From contig NZ_WBPF01000016.1 in NCBI RefSeq assembly GCF_008923725.1, positions 434,001 through 498,000 of the forward strand: a stretch of DNA of 64,000 bases, in the 5' to 3' direction. The notes under the pieces are model-generated. The model saw only the letters and a program-made list of their open reading frames with translations, was not told where the DNA came from and did no database searches. The stretch comes from Bacillus sp. CH140a_4T (GTDB taxonomy: Bacteria; Bacillota; Bacilli; Bacillales; Bacillaceae_G). Position numbers and translations under genes: made by a program. Positions 49,142 to 56,810 of the stretch are shown here, piece by piece. Within the stretch, counting starts at the first letter, position 1; every line of letters begins with the position of its first letter.

Positions 49142-49217
49142 CTCAAAAAACCCCTTTCATGTTATTTCTATCCACAAACCATTATACAGAGTTTTTATAA
49201 TTATGTATGAAAAAATT

Positions 49218-49496
49218 TTAGTTATTTATCCATAAACATAATTGAGAAGAGGTTTTTATTAAAGACAAACTAACATTAAATTTATATCTATCCGGATTAT
49301 TGGGTCTTGGATGCTTAGGGAATTTATTATCTTTACCAAACCCAAACACTTTACAGTATGCAGATTTTTTTATAAACAAATTTTTAAATTCTTCATCTTC
49401 TATTAAATCTTTAAAATAATCTTGCCCATCTTTTCCCCATCCTAATATAATTTCCTTTGATTTACTTAAAGCATGTTTAATAGATTCTCTATTCAT
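49218..49496 (-). CDS. DUF1643-like protein, probably truncated
   Basis: A 92-residue protein resembling the C-terminal part of DUF1643 proteins: IILGWGKDGQDYF, CKVFGFGKDNKFPKHPRPNN, where the GxGKxxxPxHP core is the hallmark. DUF1643 proteins are usually about 150-190 residues, so the N-terminal half is missing. AAGGGA precedes the ATG. A further 30 codons upstream are open but carry no recognisable start. Confidence 0.5.
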   Translation of the reverse strand: MNRESIKHALSKSKEIILGWGKDGQDYFKDLIEDEEFKNLFIKKSAYCKVFGFGKDNKFPKHPRPNNPDRYKFNVSLSLIKTSSQLCLWINN

Positions 49497-49743
49497 GTTT
49501 TCCCTTATTGATTGAGAAATTACAGAATGTTTAATTGTCCTGTTAGTAACCCTTTTGTTAGTGCCATTGTGAGTACCTTTTGATAGTTTATGACACTACA
49601 TTGTACTGTTCTCTTTTTGTACTATCATATTGTCAACACGGTAGTAGGGTAGTGTATAGACCCTTTAATACTTCCCCCTACACACCCTTTTATTATTACG
49701 ATGTCATTAGTGTGATAAACAAAGTGCCAAAACTTAATAGTAT

Positions 49744-49791
49744 TGACACCTAAAAGTCATTGCAGTATTATCAACGTATCGATAGGTGTCA
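49744..49791. promoter_or_regulatory. Resolvase site (res-like) upstream of the serine recombinase
   Basis: TGACACCTA (49744-49752) and TAGGTGTCA (49783-49791) are exact reverse complements around a 30-base centre, 46 bases before the recombinase start. TGACACTA and TGTCATAA half-sites flank it. This matches the layout of accessory sites bound by small serine resolvases. Confidence 0.55.
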
Positions 49792-49836
49792 TAACTTAGT
49801 GTCATAAATAAATCGTAAAAAAGGGGATAATACATA

Positions 49837-50391
49837 ATGAAATACGGATACGCACGAGTAAGTACGGTGTCACAGGAATTAGAGGTACAATTAAAAGCAT
49901 TAGAAAATGAAGGCTGTGAAAATATTTATTCTGAGAAGTTCACAGGTACAAAATCAGATAGACCGCAATTACAAGAAGTTCTTTCACTGTTAAAAGAAGG
50001 TGATACACTGGTGGTCACTAAACTAGATAGATTAGCAAGAAACACTGTTGAGGGAATCGAGATCGTAAAAGGACTATTTTCAAAAGGTGTAAGAGTCCAT
50101 GTTTTAAATGTGGGACTATTAGAAGATACGACTATGGGAAGGTTCTTTTTAACTACATTATTAGCAGTGGCAGAAATGGAAAGAAACTTAATTGTAGAAC
50201 GTACTCAGGAAGGCAAAGCCATTGCCAAACAGCGTGACGACTTTAGAGAAGGACGTCCAAACAAATATAGTAAAAAGCAGATAGAACATGCTTTAAAGCT
50301 ATTAGAAACCGAGTCTTACAAAGAAGTAGAAAATAAGACGGGCATTAGTAAAAGTACCTTAATACGTGCAAAACGAAAGGCTAACAGCTAA
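49837..50391 (+). CDS. Serine recombinase (resolvase/invertase family)
   Basis: A 184-residue small serine recombinase. The catalytic Ser is in YARVSTVSQ (residue 9), with TKLDRLARN and the [24 protein letters not shown] helix region, then a C-terminal Hin-type helix-turn-helix ([21 protein letters not shown]). Likely resolves dimers of the circular element or inverts a segment. The strand is opposite to its neighbours. Confidence 0.9.
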   Translation: MKYGYARVSTVSQELEVQLKALENEGCENIYSEKFTGTKSDRPQLQEVLSLLKEGDTLVVTKLDRLARNTVEGIEIVKGLFSKGVRVHVLNVGLLEDTTMGRFFLTTLLAVAEMERNLIVERTQEGKAIAKQRDDFREGRPNKYSKKQIEHALKLLETESYKEVENKTGISKSTLIRAKRKANS

Positions 50392-50682
50392 TGCTGGTGG
50401 TCTTCTTTTATTTTGGCTGTTCAATTGTGCAGGAAAAACATTTCTGAGTCGGCTGTATAAAGAGGGCGTTGAAGTGGAAAAAGTGACAATTGCACAGAAA
50501 GGCACAACTAATCCATTCTAATGGATGCAGTCGTATCAAGGGCTGAACACTACTTTTCAACATTTCACTGATTGTGCACCCCATAACTGAATTCACACAT
50601 AAGATCCATGAAATTACGATATATAATTCCCCCCTCAGAAATAATCTGAGAGGGTTAATATACTATTAAGATTATCTAGTCA
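50392..50682. other. Non-coding segment after the recombinase
   Basis: No gene supported. It contains short inverted copies of ATTGTGCA/TTGCACA (about 50,422, 50,488 and 50,571) and the hairpin CCCTCAGA with TCTGAGAGGG (50,632-50,654), likely the terminator of the minus-strand gene to its right. The rest may be the scar of an old insertion; I do not recognise the element. Confidence 0.4.
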
Positions 50683-50913
50683 CTATTTAGCTAGTTTCAT
50701 AAACTCGTCACTGTGGCTATCCTTGTATTTCATAAACAAGCCATAACAATCTTTTCGACTCTTACCATTTACAATACTTCTAATAGTTGCCTTAGTGATT
50801 GGGAACATTGTTTTTAGCTGGTGTGGTTGTAATCCTTCCACCTTGTTTAGATACAGTATTTTATATACATCCTTATCTGTCAATTTTATGTTGTTAAATC
50901 CAATACCATTCAT
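50683..50913 (-). CDS. Small HTH-like protein of the element
   Basis: A 76-residue protein: LTDKDVYKILYLNKVEGLQPHQLKTMFPITKATIRSIVNGKSRKDCY (in part) has the pattern of a resolvase-like helix-turn-helix (ATIRSIVNGK), as seen in phage small DNA-binding proteins. The ATG at 50913 has AAAGGAAAA upstream. Possible regulator. Confidence 0.55.
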   Translation of the reverse strand: MNGIGFNNIKLTDKDVYKILYLNKVEGLQPHQLKTMFPITKATIRSIVNGKSRKDCYGLFMKYKDSHSDEFMKLAK

Positions 50914-50963
50914 AAACACTTTTCCTTTCCAAATAATTTAGCCTTTTAATTCGCTTTTCTTAT

Positions 50964-51194
50964 TCAATTATCATAGTCTTCTTCATCTGGATTCTCATCA
51001 ATTGGTTCCAGGTCTATAATTAAACGCTTAACAATTCCTTTTTCATCTGTTTCACCAAGTACAGAAAACCAACCTCCATCACTTTCTGTCTCTATTTGTA
51101 GTCCTAAAATATCACAGTCCCCTAATCGAATAGTTTCTGTGTCTGTAGCAAACTCCCCTAAATAAATAATGCTATTCTTAACGTTTGTTTTCAT
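50964..51194 (-). CDS. Small acidic protein
   Basis: A 76-residue acidic protein starting MKTNVKNSIIYLGEF, with a very acidic tail (DENPDEEDYDN). The frame opens 28 codons earlier, inside the 41-bp motif, but TTGGAGGTAC lies just before the ATG at 51194. No family recognised. Its promoter region carries motif copy A. Confidence 0.55.
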   Translation of the reverse strand: MKTNVKNSIIYLGEFATDTETIRLGDCDILGLQIETESDGGWFSVLGETDEKGIVKRLIIDLEPIDENPDEEDYDN

Positions 51195-51236
51195 TGTTAG
51201 TACCTCCAAGTATTTTTTTGTGGGCTTGAACCAGCC

Positions 51237-51277
51237 CTTACACTTAGGTACTTGCAATTTCATTTCATAATAGGACA
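51237..51277 (-). promoter_or_regulatory. 41-bp repeated motif, copy A
   Basis: Minus-strand reading: TGTCCTATTAT, ten variable bases, TGCAAGTACCTAAGTGTAAG. It ends 43 bases before the start of the downstream gene. It aligns base for base with copy B at 53,295. Confidence 0.65.
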
Positions 51278-51449
51278 TTAAATTGAAAGTTTTTTATCAG
51301 AACAACAAAAAGTTATATTCCTTACACGAAAAAGCCAAATCTTGAAGTGATCTTACTAAAAAATCTCCTTTTATGATTTAAATTCTTAATGCTTTTCCAA
51401 TGCTATTCTCGTGGAAAGATATAATGATAAAAAATAAAAGGATCGGCTA

Positions 51450-51683
51450 CTATGCCCATCCTCGTCTTTTCTTATATTCTTGGTCAACTTCTTCTATACA
51501 TTCCTTTGAACAGAACATTGAACCTGTTGGGCTATATTCGTCACAGTAAATCCAAATATAATATCCACCATCCGCAGGTTCTTTAGGAACATATATAACT
51601 TTGTCGCAATGTCTACAGCGATAGTGCCAATGCCCTTTGTATTTCTTCTTATATGGATTGTAAGAATATCGTTCTAGTTCCAA
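51450..51683 (-). CDS. Small zinc-finger protein
   Basis: A 77-residue protein with two Cys pairs: YRCRHCDKVIYVP and MFCSKECIEEV (CxxC ... CxxxC), separated by an aromatic-rich segment. Likely zinc-binding. GGAGGAAAT precedes the ATG. Function unknown. Confidence 0.58.
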   Translation of the reverse strand: MELERYSYNPYKKKYKGHWHYRCRHCDKVIYVPKEPADGGYYIWIYCDEYSPTGSMFCSKECIEEVDQEYKKRRGWA

Positions 51684-51989
51684 GCCATTTCCTCCTATAC
51701 TTATATCATGTTATTGATTTTTTATTCTACCTCGGCTACGCCTCGTGTTCGGGCAAAGAATGCCCTCACCACTATTTCTAGAAATAATCCTATTCTATAT
51801 AGCTATTAAAGTATGCCCTGAATAATCACGAAGAGGGGTAGCTTAGGCTATCCCTTGTAGTGTTATTCGGGATTGTCTTTTAATACTTATAACATTTTTA
51901 TATCTTTCTTATAAGGAAATATTCAAGAAACTCATTGTTATCAAGGGTTACAGCGTTTCTTTACTAAGCAATAAAAGTAGAGAAAGTAA
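51684..51989. other. Non-coding segment
   Basis: No gene seen. A few imperfect inverted repeats around CTCGGCTACGCCTCG and AGGGGTAGCTTAGGCTATCCC are present. It probably contains the 3' end of the helicase transcript and a promoter. Confidence 0.4.
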
Positions 51990-53255
51990 TTAAATTTCAT
52001 TATTGAGATACTGTTCCAACAACGTTCTCATTCGCTTAGATGGAATAAAAACATCTATTGACTTTCCTGTACGAATACGACTGCGGAAAAGCCATTGAAG
52101 TAGTTCTGATAATGCAAATAAATCACCATTAAGCTGTATACCTCGCTTATTAAAGAAATGTTTTATCAAAGGATTTGTGTAAATATTAGCTAAATAGATA
52201 CACGTCCTTTTATGCTGGAATTGGTTTGTAGCACGTGCATTTACACTTACAAAGTGTTCTTTCAACCCCATAGGTGCTAGGCTATCTTTAAACTCTTTAA
52301 AAGTAGTCCACATGACCTCATTTGTAGGTACATTACATTTATTACGATAAAAGTTATAAGCGTTATCTCTAATGAATTTCTTTGTATCCTTATTTTTTGT
52401 TTTCTTTTTTAAATCAGACACACTAAAATAATTATGCTTATTTCCCATCTTATTCATATCCTTTTTATCTTTAGGTGAAAGATAATAAATGTTAATCAGT
52501 TCCTTCAAATGTGAACGGTCTTCATTTTTAAAAGACACATATGGTGCTAACTTATAGTTACTACCTTCCTTTACAACTGATTTATAGACATACTCTTGAC
52601 CAAATAAATCAAAATACGCACGTTGGATCTGTCCATCAAACATATAGGTTAGAACAAAAACTTCTTCAAAGCACTTAAATGTTTCAGCAGGAAATGTCCA
52701 ATATACTGCACTGGGTTCATTTTCTTTGTCTTCGTACATCATTAGTTTTCCTGAATTGGCTAAGTTCCTCAATGCTTCAAAGTATCCTTTTTTATAATCA
52801 AGTTGCTTCCAGTGAACAACACCGCTTTGACCTACTTCAATTACCTCGTTTTCTGTTAGCATTTTCAAGTCATCTTTTGAAACATCTACTTGTTCAATAA
52901 CATTCATAACTTCATCTAGGATTAGCGTGTAATTCTCCATGTCTAACAGATCAATGACTTCATTATCTATATTTCTAAAAAGTGAATGTGTAGAAACAAT
53001 GTTTTTACCCTCTGAGATGAGACGTTTTATATCTTCTAGCTTTGTTTCTCCTTTACAATCAGCTTGTGGTTGCTGAAAATTACGATTAACAGAAGTAATT
53101 ATTCGTTCTACCTCATTTTTGAAGGGGGTAATGTAAATAAACTTTTGATATGCTGGTGCGTTTTTCATGAACTGTATTGCCCAACTAGTTTTACCACTAC
53201 CCATAATTGAGTCAATGATGTTAATTTTTGTTTGTACTGGATGTTTTAATAACAT
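51990..53255 (-). CDS. P-loop ATPase/helicase-like protein of the element
   Basis: A 421-residue protein with Walker A IMGSGKTSWAIQF (about residue 18), a likely Walker B LILDEVMNV and KNIVSTHSLF, which suits an SF2-type helicase. No C-terminal helicase motif is obvious, so activity is inferred. It may drive replication of the excised element. The ATG at 53255 follows AAAAGGAGTT; a longer frame begins with TTG inside the 41-bp motif. Confidence 0.68.
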   Translation of the reverse strand: MLLKHPVQTKINIIDSIMGSGKTSWAIQFMKNAPAYQKFIYITPFKNEVERIITSVNRNFQQPQADCKGETKLEDIKRLISEGKNIVSTHSLFRNIDNEVIDLLDMENYTLILDEVMNVIEQVDVSKDDLKMLTENEVIEVGQSGVVHWKQLDYKKGYFEALRNLANSGKLMMYEDKENEPSAVYWTFPAETFKCFEEVFVLTYMFDGQIQRAYFDLFGQEYVYKSVVKEGSNYKLAPYVSFKNEDRSHLKELINIYYLSPKDKKDMNKMGNKHNYFSVSDLKKKTKNKDTKKFIRDNAYNFYRNKCNVPTNEVMWTTFKEFKDSLAPMGLKEHFVSVNARATNQFQHKRTCIYLANIYTNPLIKHFFNKRGIQLNGDLFALSELLQWLFRSRIRTGKSIDVFIPSKRMRTLLEQYLNNEI

Positions 53256-53294
53256 ACCTAAACTCCTTTTCTCATATAGTTCTGTAAGATTTGT

Positions 53295-53335
53295 CTTACA
53301 CTTAACTACTTGCAGGAAAAGAGTAAAATAGGACA
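53295..53335 (-). promoter_or_regulatory. 41-bp repeated motif, copy B
   Basis: Minus-strand reading: TGTCCTATTTT, ten variable bases, TGCAAGTAGTTAAGTGTAAG, ending 40 bases before the helicase-like gene start. Position relative to the start codon is nearly the same as in copy A. Confidence 0.65.
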
Positions 53336-53936
53336 AATAGATTTGATTAGTAGTTACTTTCTTCTACAAATATCCGTATTTAGTGGTAATTAAAATGATT
53401 TGAATCTCTTGACTTTAGGTTTTCCTTTTCGCTGAATTAACTAGATTTGTCTAGGAAATATTGGACAGAAGAATGACTACCTTTATAACACTTCAAAAAA
53501 CAAAGTGCTATAAAAGTAGACGTTCTTTAATACTGAATTAAACTGAGTTTGCTGAGGTTTCCATCGTATCACCTTGTTTGAACGCTAGATTTTCATCTGC
53601 AACGAACTTTTAACATGTCATGCTTGTCCAACATGCTGAAAAACTTAGGGAAGGAATTGTACTACTGACATACCCTTAATTACTCGTAACCTAATATGAT
53701 CTTTCTTATTCGTTGCTACCTGTACCGTAGTACACCAAGCAACCAGCCGAACCGTTAGTGGTCGTTCTCACCTAGACTCTTAACAACGTAAACAAGGAAC
53801 CGTTATCTGTTAGGACGCTTAATTTTATGACATTGGCTTAGCTAACCTGTTCAAGTGTTTAATGTGGTGTTAGGTCATTCCCACATTCGAAAATCTCTGT
53901 ACACTAGCTAAAAAAGACAATAGGAAACTAGACCTC
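53336..53936. other. 600-bp non-coding region between helicase and integrase
   Basis: No gene supported. It holds two clear hairpins: TATAACACTT with AAGTGCTATA type arms (about 53,486-53,516), and GTTGCT/AGCAAC enclosing GTAC/GTAC (53,712-53,743). Possible origin or integrase-arm region of the element. Confidence 0.45.
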
Positions 53937-53965
53937 TTGCATTATATTTTTGAAAAATTTATAAT
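53937..53965 (+). promoter_or_regulatory. Near-consensus SigA promoter
   Basis: TTGCAT (53937-53942), exactly 17 bases, then TATAAT (53960-53965). It points right, away from the helicase and against the integrase gene. Confidence 0.65.
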
Positions 53966-53971
53966 GGAGGT

Positions 53972-54046
53972 GCTGAATGTACGGAATTTCCGTTATTTAG
54001 TTTTGAATTTGAATTTTGGTCACCTATTGCCGTAGGTGGCTTTTTT
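53972..54046 (+). ncRNA. Candidate ~75-nt small RNA next to integrase
   Basis: From the promoter at 53,937 transcription would begin near 53,972 and reach a terminator at 54,019-54,046 (CACCTA pairs with TAGGTG, then six T). The only frame inside is seven codons (ATG at 53,977), and its GGAGG lies upstream of the expected start, so an RNA product is more likely than a peptide. It ends 5 bases before the integrase stop codon. Confidence 0.5.
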
Positions 54047-54051
54047 CCTAT

Positions 54052-54969
54052 TTATATATCTATCGTATTTAAAGGATTAAACTTGTCGTTTTGTTCTTTT
54101 AAGTCATTTCCCCACATAGCTGCGTATCTTTCTGTTACTACTATGGACGAATGTCTCATTAACCTTTGAACCGCAAATGTACTCATTCCCGATTGGATAC
54201 AGCGTTGACAGAATGTATGTCTAAATGTATGGCTGGAAAGACGTACATCTTTAAAATTCATAATCTTGGCTAGACGTTTAAAGACGTTTTGTACCGCATT
54301 AGGAGTTAATTGTTTATTAGTACGGTTTGAAAAAACGTATTCTGAAAGTCCTTTTTCTACAAAGATCTGTTCGCAAAATGTTTTGTATGTCGCTAACTCC
54401 ATAATTACCTTATCGGCAACAGGAATAGATTCTCTTTTACGACTTTTCCCAAATACAGATAAAGTTTGATATTTGAAGTCAATATCAGTCCACTTTAGGG
54501 AACATAGTTCAGATTGTCTCAACCCTGTACCAAGTAAAACAACGATAATGGAATAGTCACGATATGCGTAAAAGGTTTTTTCACGCTGTTTAATCCTTCT
54601 ATAGTAGTTAAGCATTTGTTTAATGTGATAATCCGTAAATACATCAATACGTACATCTTCTCGTGCTTTCTGTATTTTCTTAGCAGGATTATTCTTAATG
54701 ACTTCACATTCAATCATATAATTAAGAAAAGCACGAATACGTTGCAGCTTAGAGTTTGTAGTGGTTGCGTTGTTTCCTTTCTTTTGATAATGCAAGATAT
54801 ATCGCTTCATAATACTTGTAGTAATATCCTCGACATTGATAACATCATGTTCTAAACAGAAATTTTCAAACTGTTTCAGAATATCCCGATAGCTTTGTAG
54901 CGTTTTCGGTGTAACATTCTTAAACTCTCTATCGTCCAAAAAATCAAGGACAGCAAATTTTAACAACAA
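54052..54969 (-). CDS. Tyrosine recombinase (integrase) of the tRNA-Val element
   Basis: A phage-type integrase of about 305 residues with SAM-like N-terminal domain and catalytic residues Arg in GTGLRQSELCSLKW, HxxR in SHTFRHTFCQR and the Tyr in VVTERYAAM. It lies at the right end, 100 bases from the tRNA-Val gene used as its site. The ATG at 54984 lies in a terminator hairpin; TTG at 54969, with GGGGTGG ahead, is my choice. A 310-residue reading from 54984 is the alternative. Confidence 0.88.
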   Translation of the reverse strand: MLLKFAVLDFLDDREFKNVTPKTLQSYRDILKQFENFCLEHDVINVEDITTSIMKRYILHYQKKGNNATTTNSKLQRIRAFLNYMIECEVIKNNPAKKIQKAREDVRIDVFTDYHIKQMLNYYRRIKQREKTFYAYRDYSIIVVLLGTGLRQSELCSLKWTDIDFKYQTLSVFGKSRKRESIPVADKVIMELATYKTFCEQIFVEKGLSEYVFSNRTNKQLTPNAVQNVFKRLAKIMNFKDVRLSSHTFRHTFCQRCIQSGMSTFAVQRLMRHSSIVVTERYAAMWGNDLKEQNDKFNPLNTIDI

Positions 54970-55002
54970 AAAACCACCCCGCATTTTTTGCGAAGTGGTT
55001 TT
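54964..55002 (-). terminator. Intrinsic terminator overlapping the integrase start
   Basis: On the minus strand AAAACCAC-CGC pairs with GCG-GTGGTTTT around an A-rich loop and is followed by a T-run. It should end the tRNA-Val transcript, and it also covers the integrase ribosome binding site. Confidence 0.65.
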
Positions 55003-55084
55003 CGTTTAGTCGTACCGGTTTGGTAATGACCATAACATTTTTAATTGTTAAGAAACGTACTCAAACCCTTGATATAACTAACTG

Positions 55085-55131
55085 TATGACCCCGGAGAGG
55101 TTCGAACTCACGACCTCCACCCTGTCAAGGT
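55085..55131 (-). repeat. attR: attachment core inside the tRNA-Val gene
   Basis: Right partner of 42,613-42,659 (45 of 47 identical). It comprises the 3' half of the tRNA, so integration restores a complete gene. Confidence 0.8.
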
Positions 55132-55159
55132 GGCGCTCTCCCTGCTGAGCTACGGGATC
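55087..55159 (-). tRNA. tRNA-Val(GAC)
   Basis: A 73-nt cloverleaf. Acceptor GATCCCG pairs with CGGGGTC (one G-U). D arm GCTC...GAGC, anticodon arm CCACC-TTGACAG-GGTGG with anticodon GAC, and T loop TTCGAAC. The T stem GTGAG/CTCTC has one U-U mismatch and no CCA is encoded. It serves as integration site of the 12.5-kb element. Confidence 0.85.
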
Positions 55160-55217
55160 GGCTATATAAGTAGGCTGACTCGTTGTGAACTACTTAAAAT
55201 AGTATTTGTTGAGTAAA

Positions 55218-55246
55218 ATTCTATAGTAGTTTGAATTATAAGTCAA
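55218..55246 (-). promoter_or_regulatory. tRNA-Val promoter
   Basis: On the minus strand TTGACT (55241-55246) and TAGAAT (55218-55223) with a 17-base spacer, about 55 bases upstream of the tRNA. Confidence 0.65.
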
Positions 55247-55291
55247 TAACAATGAGGAGCGACCCCCACAGTTACTTTTTGAGTTGCTACC

Positions 55292-55585
55292 TCATAGTAT
55301 TTCTTTTGTAGCTTTTATAAATTCTACCATCTCGTAAGATACTCTACTGTCTTTGTAAAAGTTAACGTTTCTCCCTGTTAGTTGATTCTTTAGGTACATC
55401 TTCTTATTGCGGCCACTCCCTAGGAACAGCACCATATCTGCACCTGTAAAGACGAACTCTCTACTACCGCTATACACGAGGACGGCCTTTGTAGGTAAAT
55501 GATCCATTCTCTCTTTGTGTTCCTTCATAGCTCCCCAGTCACTCTTAAAGTCATCCGCAAGTTTCCTAAATAGTTTCTTAATCAC
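55292..55585 (-). CDS. Small hypothetical protein
   Basis: A 97-residue basic protein (MIKKLFRKLADDFKSDWGAM..., KAVLVYSGSREFVFTGADMVLFLGSG) with a beta-rich middle. GTG start after GGGGGA. No family recognised. Its base usage (GAG and CTA codons, CTAG motifs) belongs with the phage-like region to the right. Confidence 0.55.
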   Translation of the reverse strand: MIKKLFRKLADDFKSDWGAMKEHKERMDHLPTKAVLVYSGSREFVFTGADMVLFLGSGRNKKMYLKNQLTGRNVNFYKDSRVSYEMVEFIKATKEIL

Positions 55586-56514
55586 TCTGCATTCCCCCTA
55601 TAGATACTACATTATCGGAGGTATAACTCTATGTAAATACTTTATAGATCTTATTTTTAGGAAGGAGACAAGCGCACAGTATACTACAGAGGTGAACCTA
55701 CAGGGGGGTCTGATGAGGTGGTAACTATTCAACCCCCACCTCGATGCGATCCCTTTTAGCTATCTTCCTGTTAGAATGAATGGTCATTCACCTCAGTAGC
55801 TTTCCTTATAGTCTGCTACCTCATTAGGTACTTCTACACAGTGCATACAATCATGCATAAACGAGTATGTAAACCCTATTAGTAAAGCATTCCTGTCTAA
55901 TAAGTATGCAACGAGATAGCATGAATCCTATGCAGATAAATATACAACGGATACCTATAAGGGGTACATAACTCCTTGTGGCTCTAAGGCTAAACCTCGT
56001 TTGGCTACCTCTAGAGTTACGTTCTATAATAAACATTATGTTAACAAGATGTTCATTACTCAACGAGCCAGCCTTAACTGAGGTAGACGCTCTAGAATGC
56101 CCTGTAGGCTTCTAATGAGGTAGGTAACCTTTATAGCTAACTAGCAGTCTATCTCCTTGTACAGGCTAATATAGAGCCTCTGAGGAGTTCACTAGTCGAC
56201 TTACCTATTAGGATAACTCCTTTGTCTGCCTCGTGTATGCGTGTGAGTGCGCCTACGTGGGGGAATCCCCTCCTCGGTGGCTGGGAATCATGACAGGTAG
56301 GGGGTGTGCACACGACGGTTGTTAACAAACGTAGACGAAATATATTAGAAATTTTTTCCCCGAAAGTTTTCCTATTGAGACCGCCTATCTCGTTTGACCT
56401 CTCAGATTTATCCGTAAGACGTTCTATGAAGGTAGATAGAATGTAACCGATAGAAGATAAAACCTCTCAGTCGGTCTCCCAGAAACCTCTAATTGTATTC
56501 TAATGAGATTTCCG

Positions 56515-56543
56515 TCTCTAAGTAACGGATCGTTACTTAGAGA
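56515..56543. repeat. 13-bp perfect palindrome with 3-base loop
   Basis: TCTCTAAGTAACG (56515-56527), GAT, CGTTACTTAGAGA (56531-56543). No T-run follows on either strand, so it is not an ordinary terminator. Confidence 0.75.
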
Positions 56544-56646
56544 TTGCCGTCTCGGTAGATCACCACTTTTAGCCAGCACTAATCGGTATCACCTAGCAGC
56601 CTATCTCATACAAGTTAACTATTGAGATGAGACGGAGCAGTAACAT

Positions 56647-56752
56647 GTAGTATTGTACTCCTAAGTTACCTTTTTAGCGTCCTCAAGTGTTAATATCTAG
56701 TAGTGAAATACGTGAGATTTAGCTAAAAAGGTAACACAAGTACTACAATATC
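56647..56752. repeat. Long imperfect inverted repeat
   Basis: GTTACCTTTTTAGC (56665-56678) is exactly complementary to GCTAAAAAGGTAAC (56722-56735). Outside it TATTGTA-ACT pairs with AGT-TACAATA, extending the stem to about 30 bp with a 43-base loop. Confidence 0.7.
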
Positions 56753-56810
56753 TAAAAAGAGTTTACTAGATAGGTAAAACTTATAGTTAACAAATTAGAA
56801 GTAACCTTTA

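Noticed and set aside
50408-50596. Minus-strand 62-residue ORF as a transposase fragment
   Set aside because: No transposase motif is visible; the segment only suggests an old insertion.
53977-54000. Seven-codon ORF (MYGISVI) as a toxin peptide or leader peptide
   Set aside because: Its GGAGG lies upstream of the expected transcription start, so the peptide would not be well translated from the strong promoter.
55851-56063. 70-residue minus-strand ORF
   Set aside because: Cys/Ile-rich product with no start signal, inside the non-coding region; likely chance.
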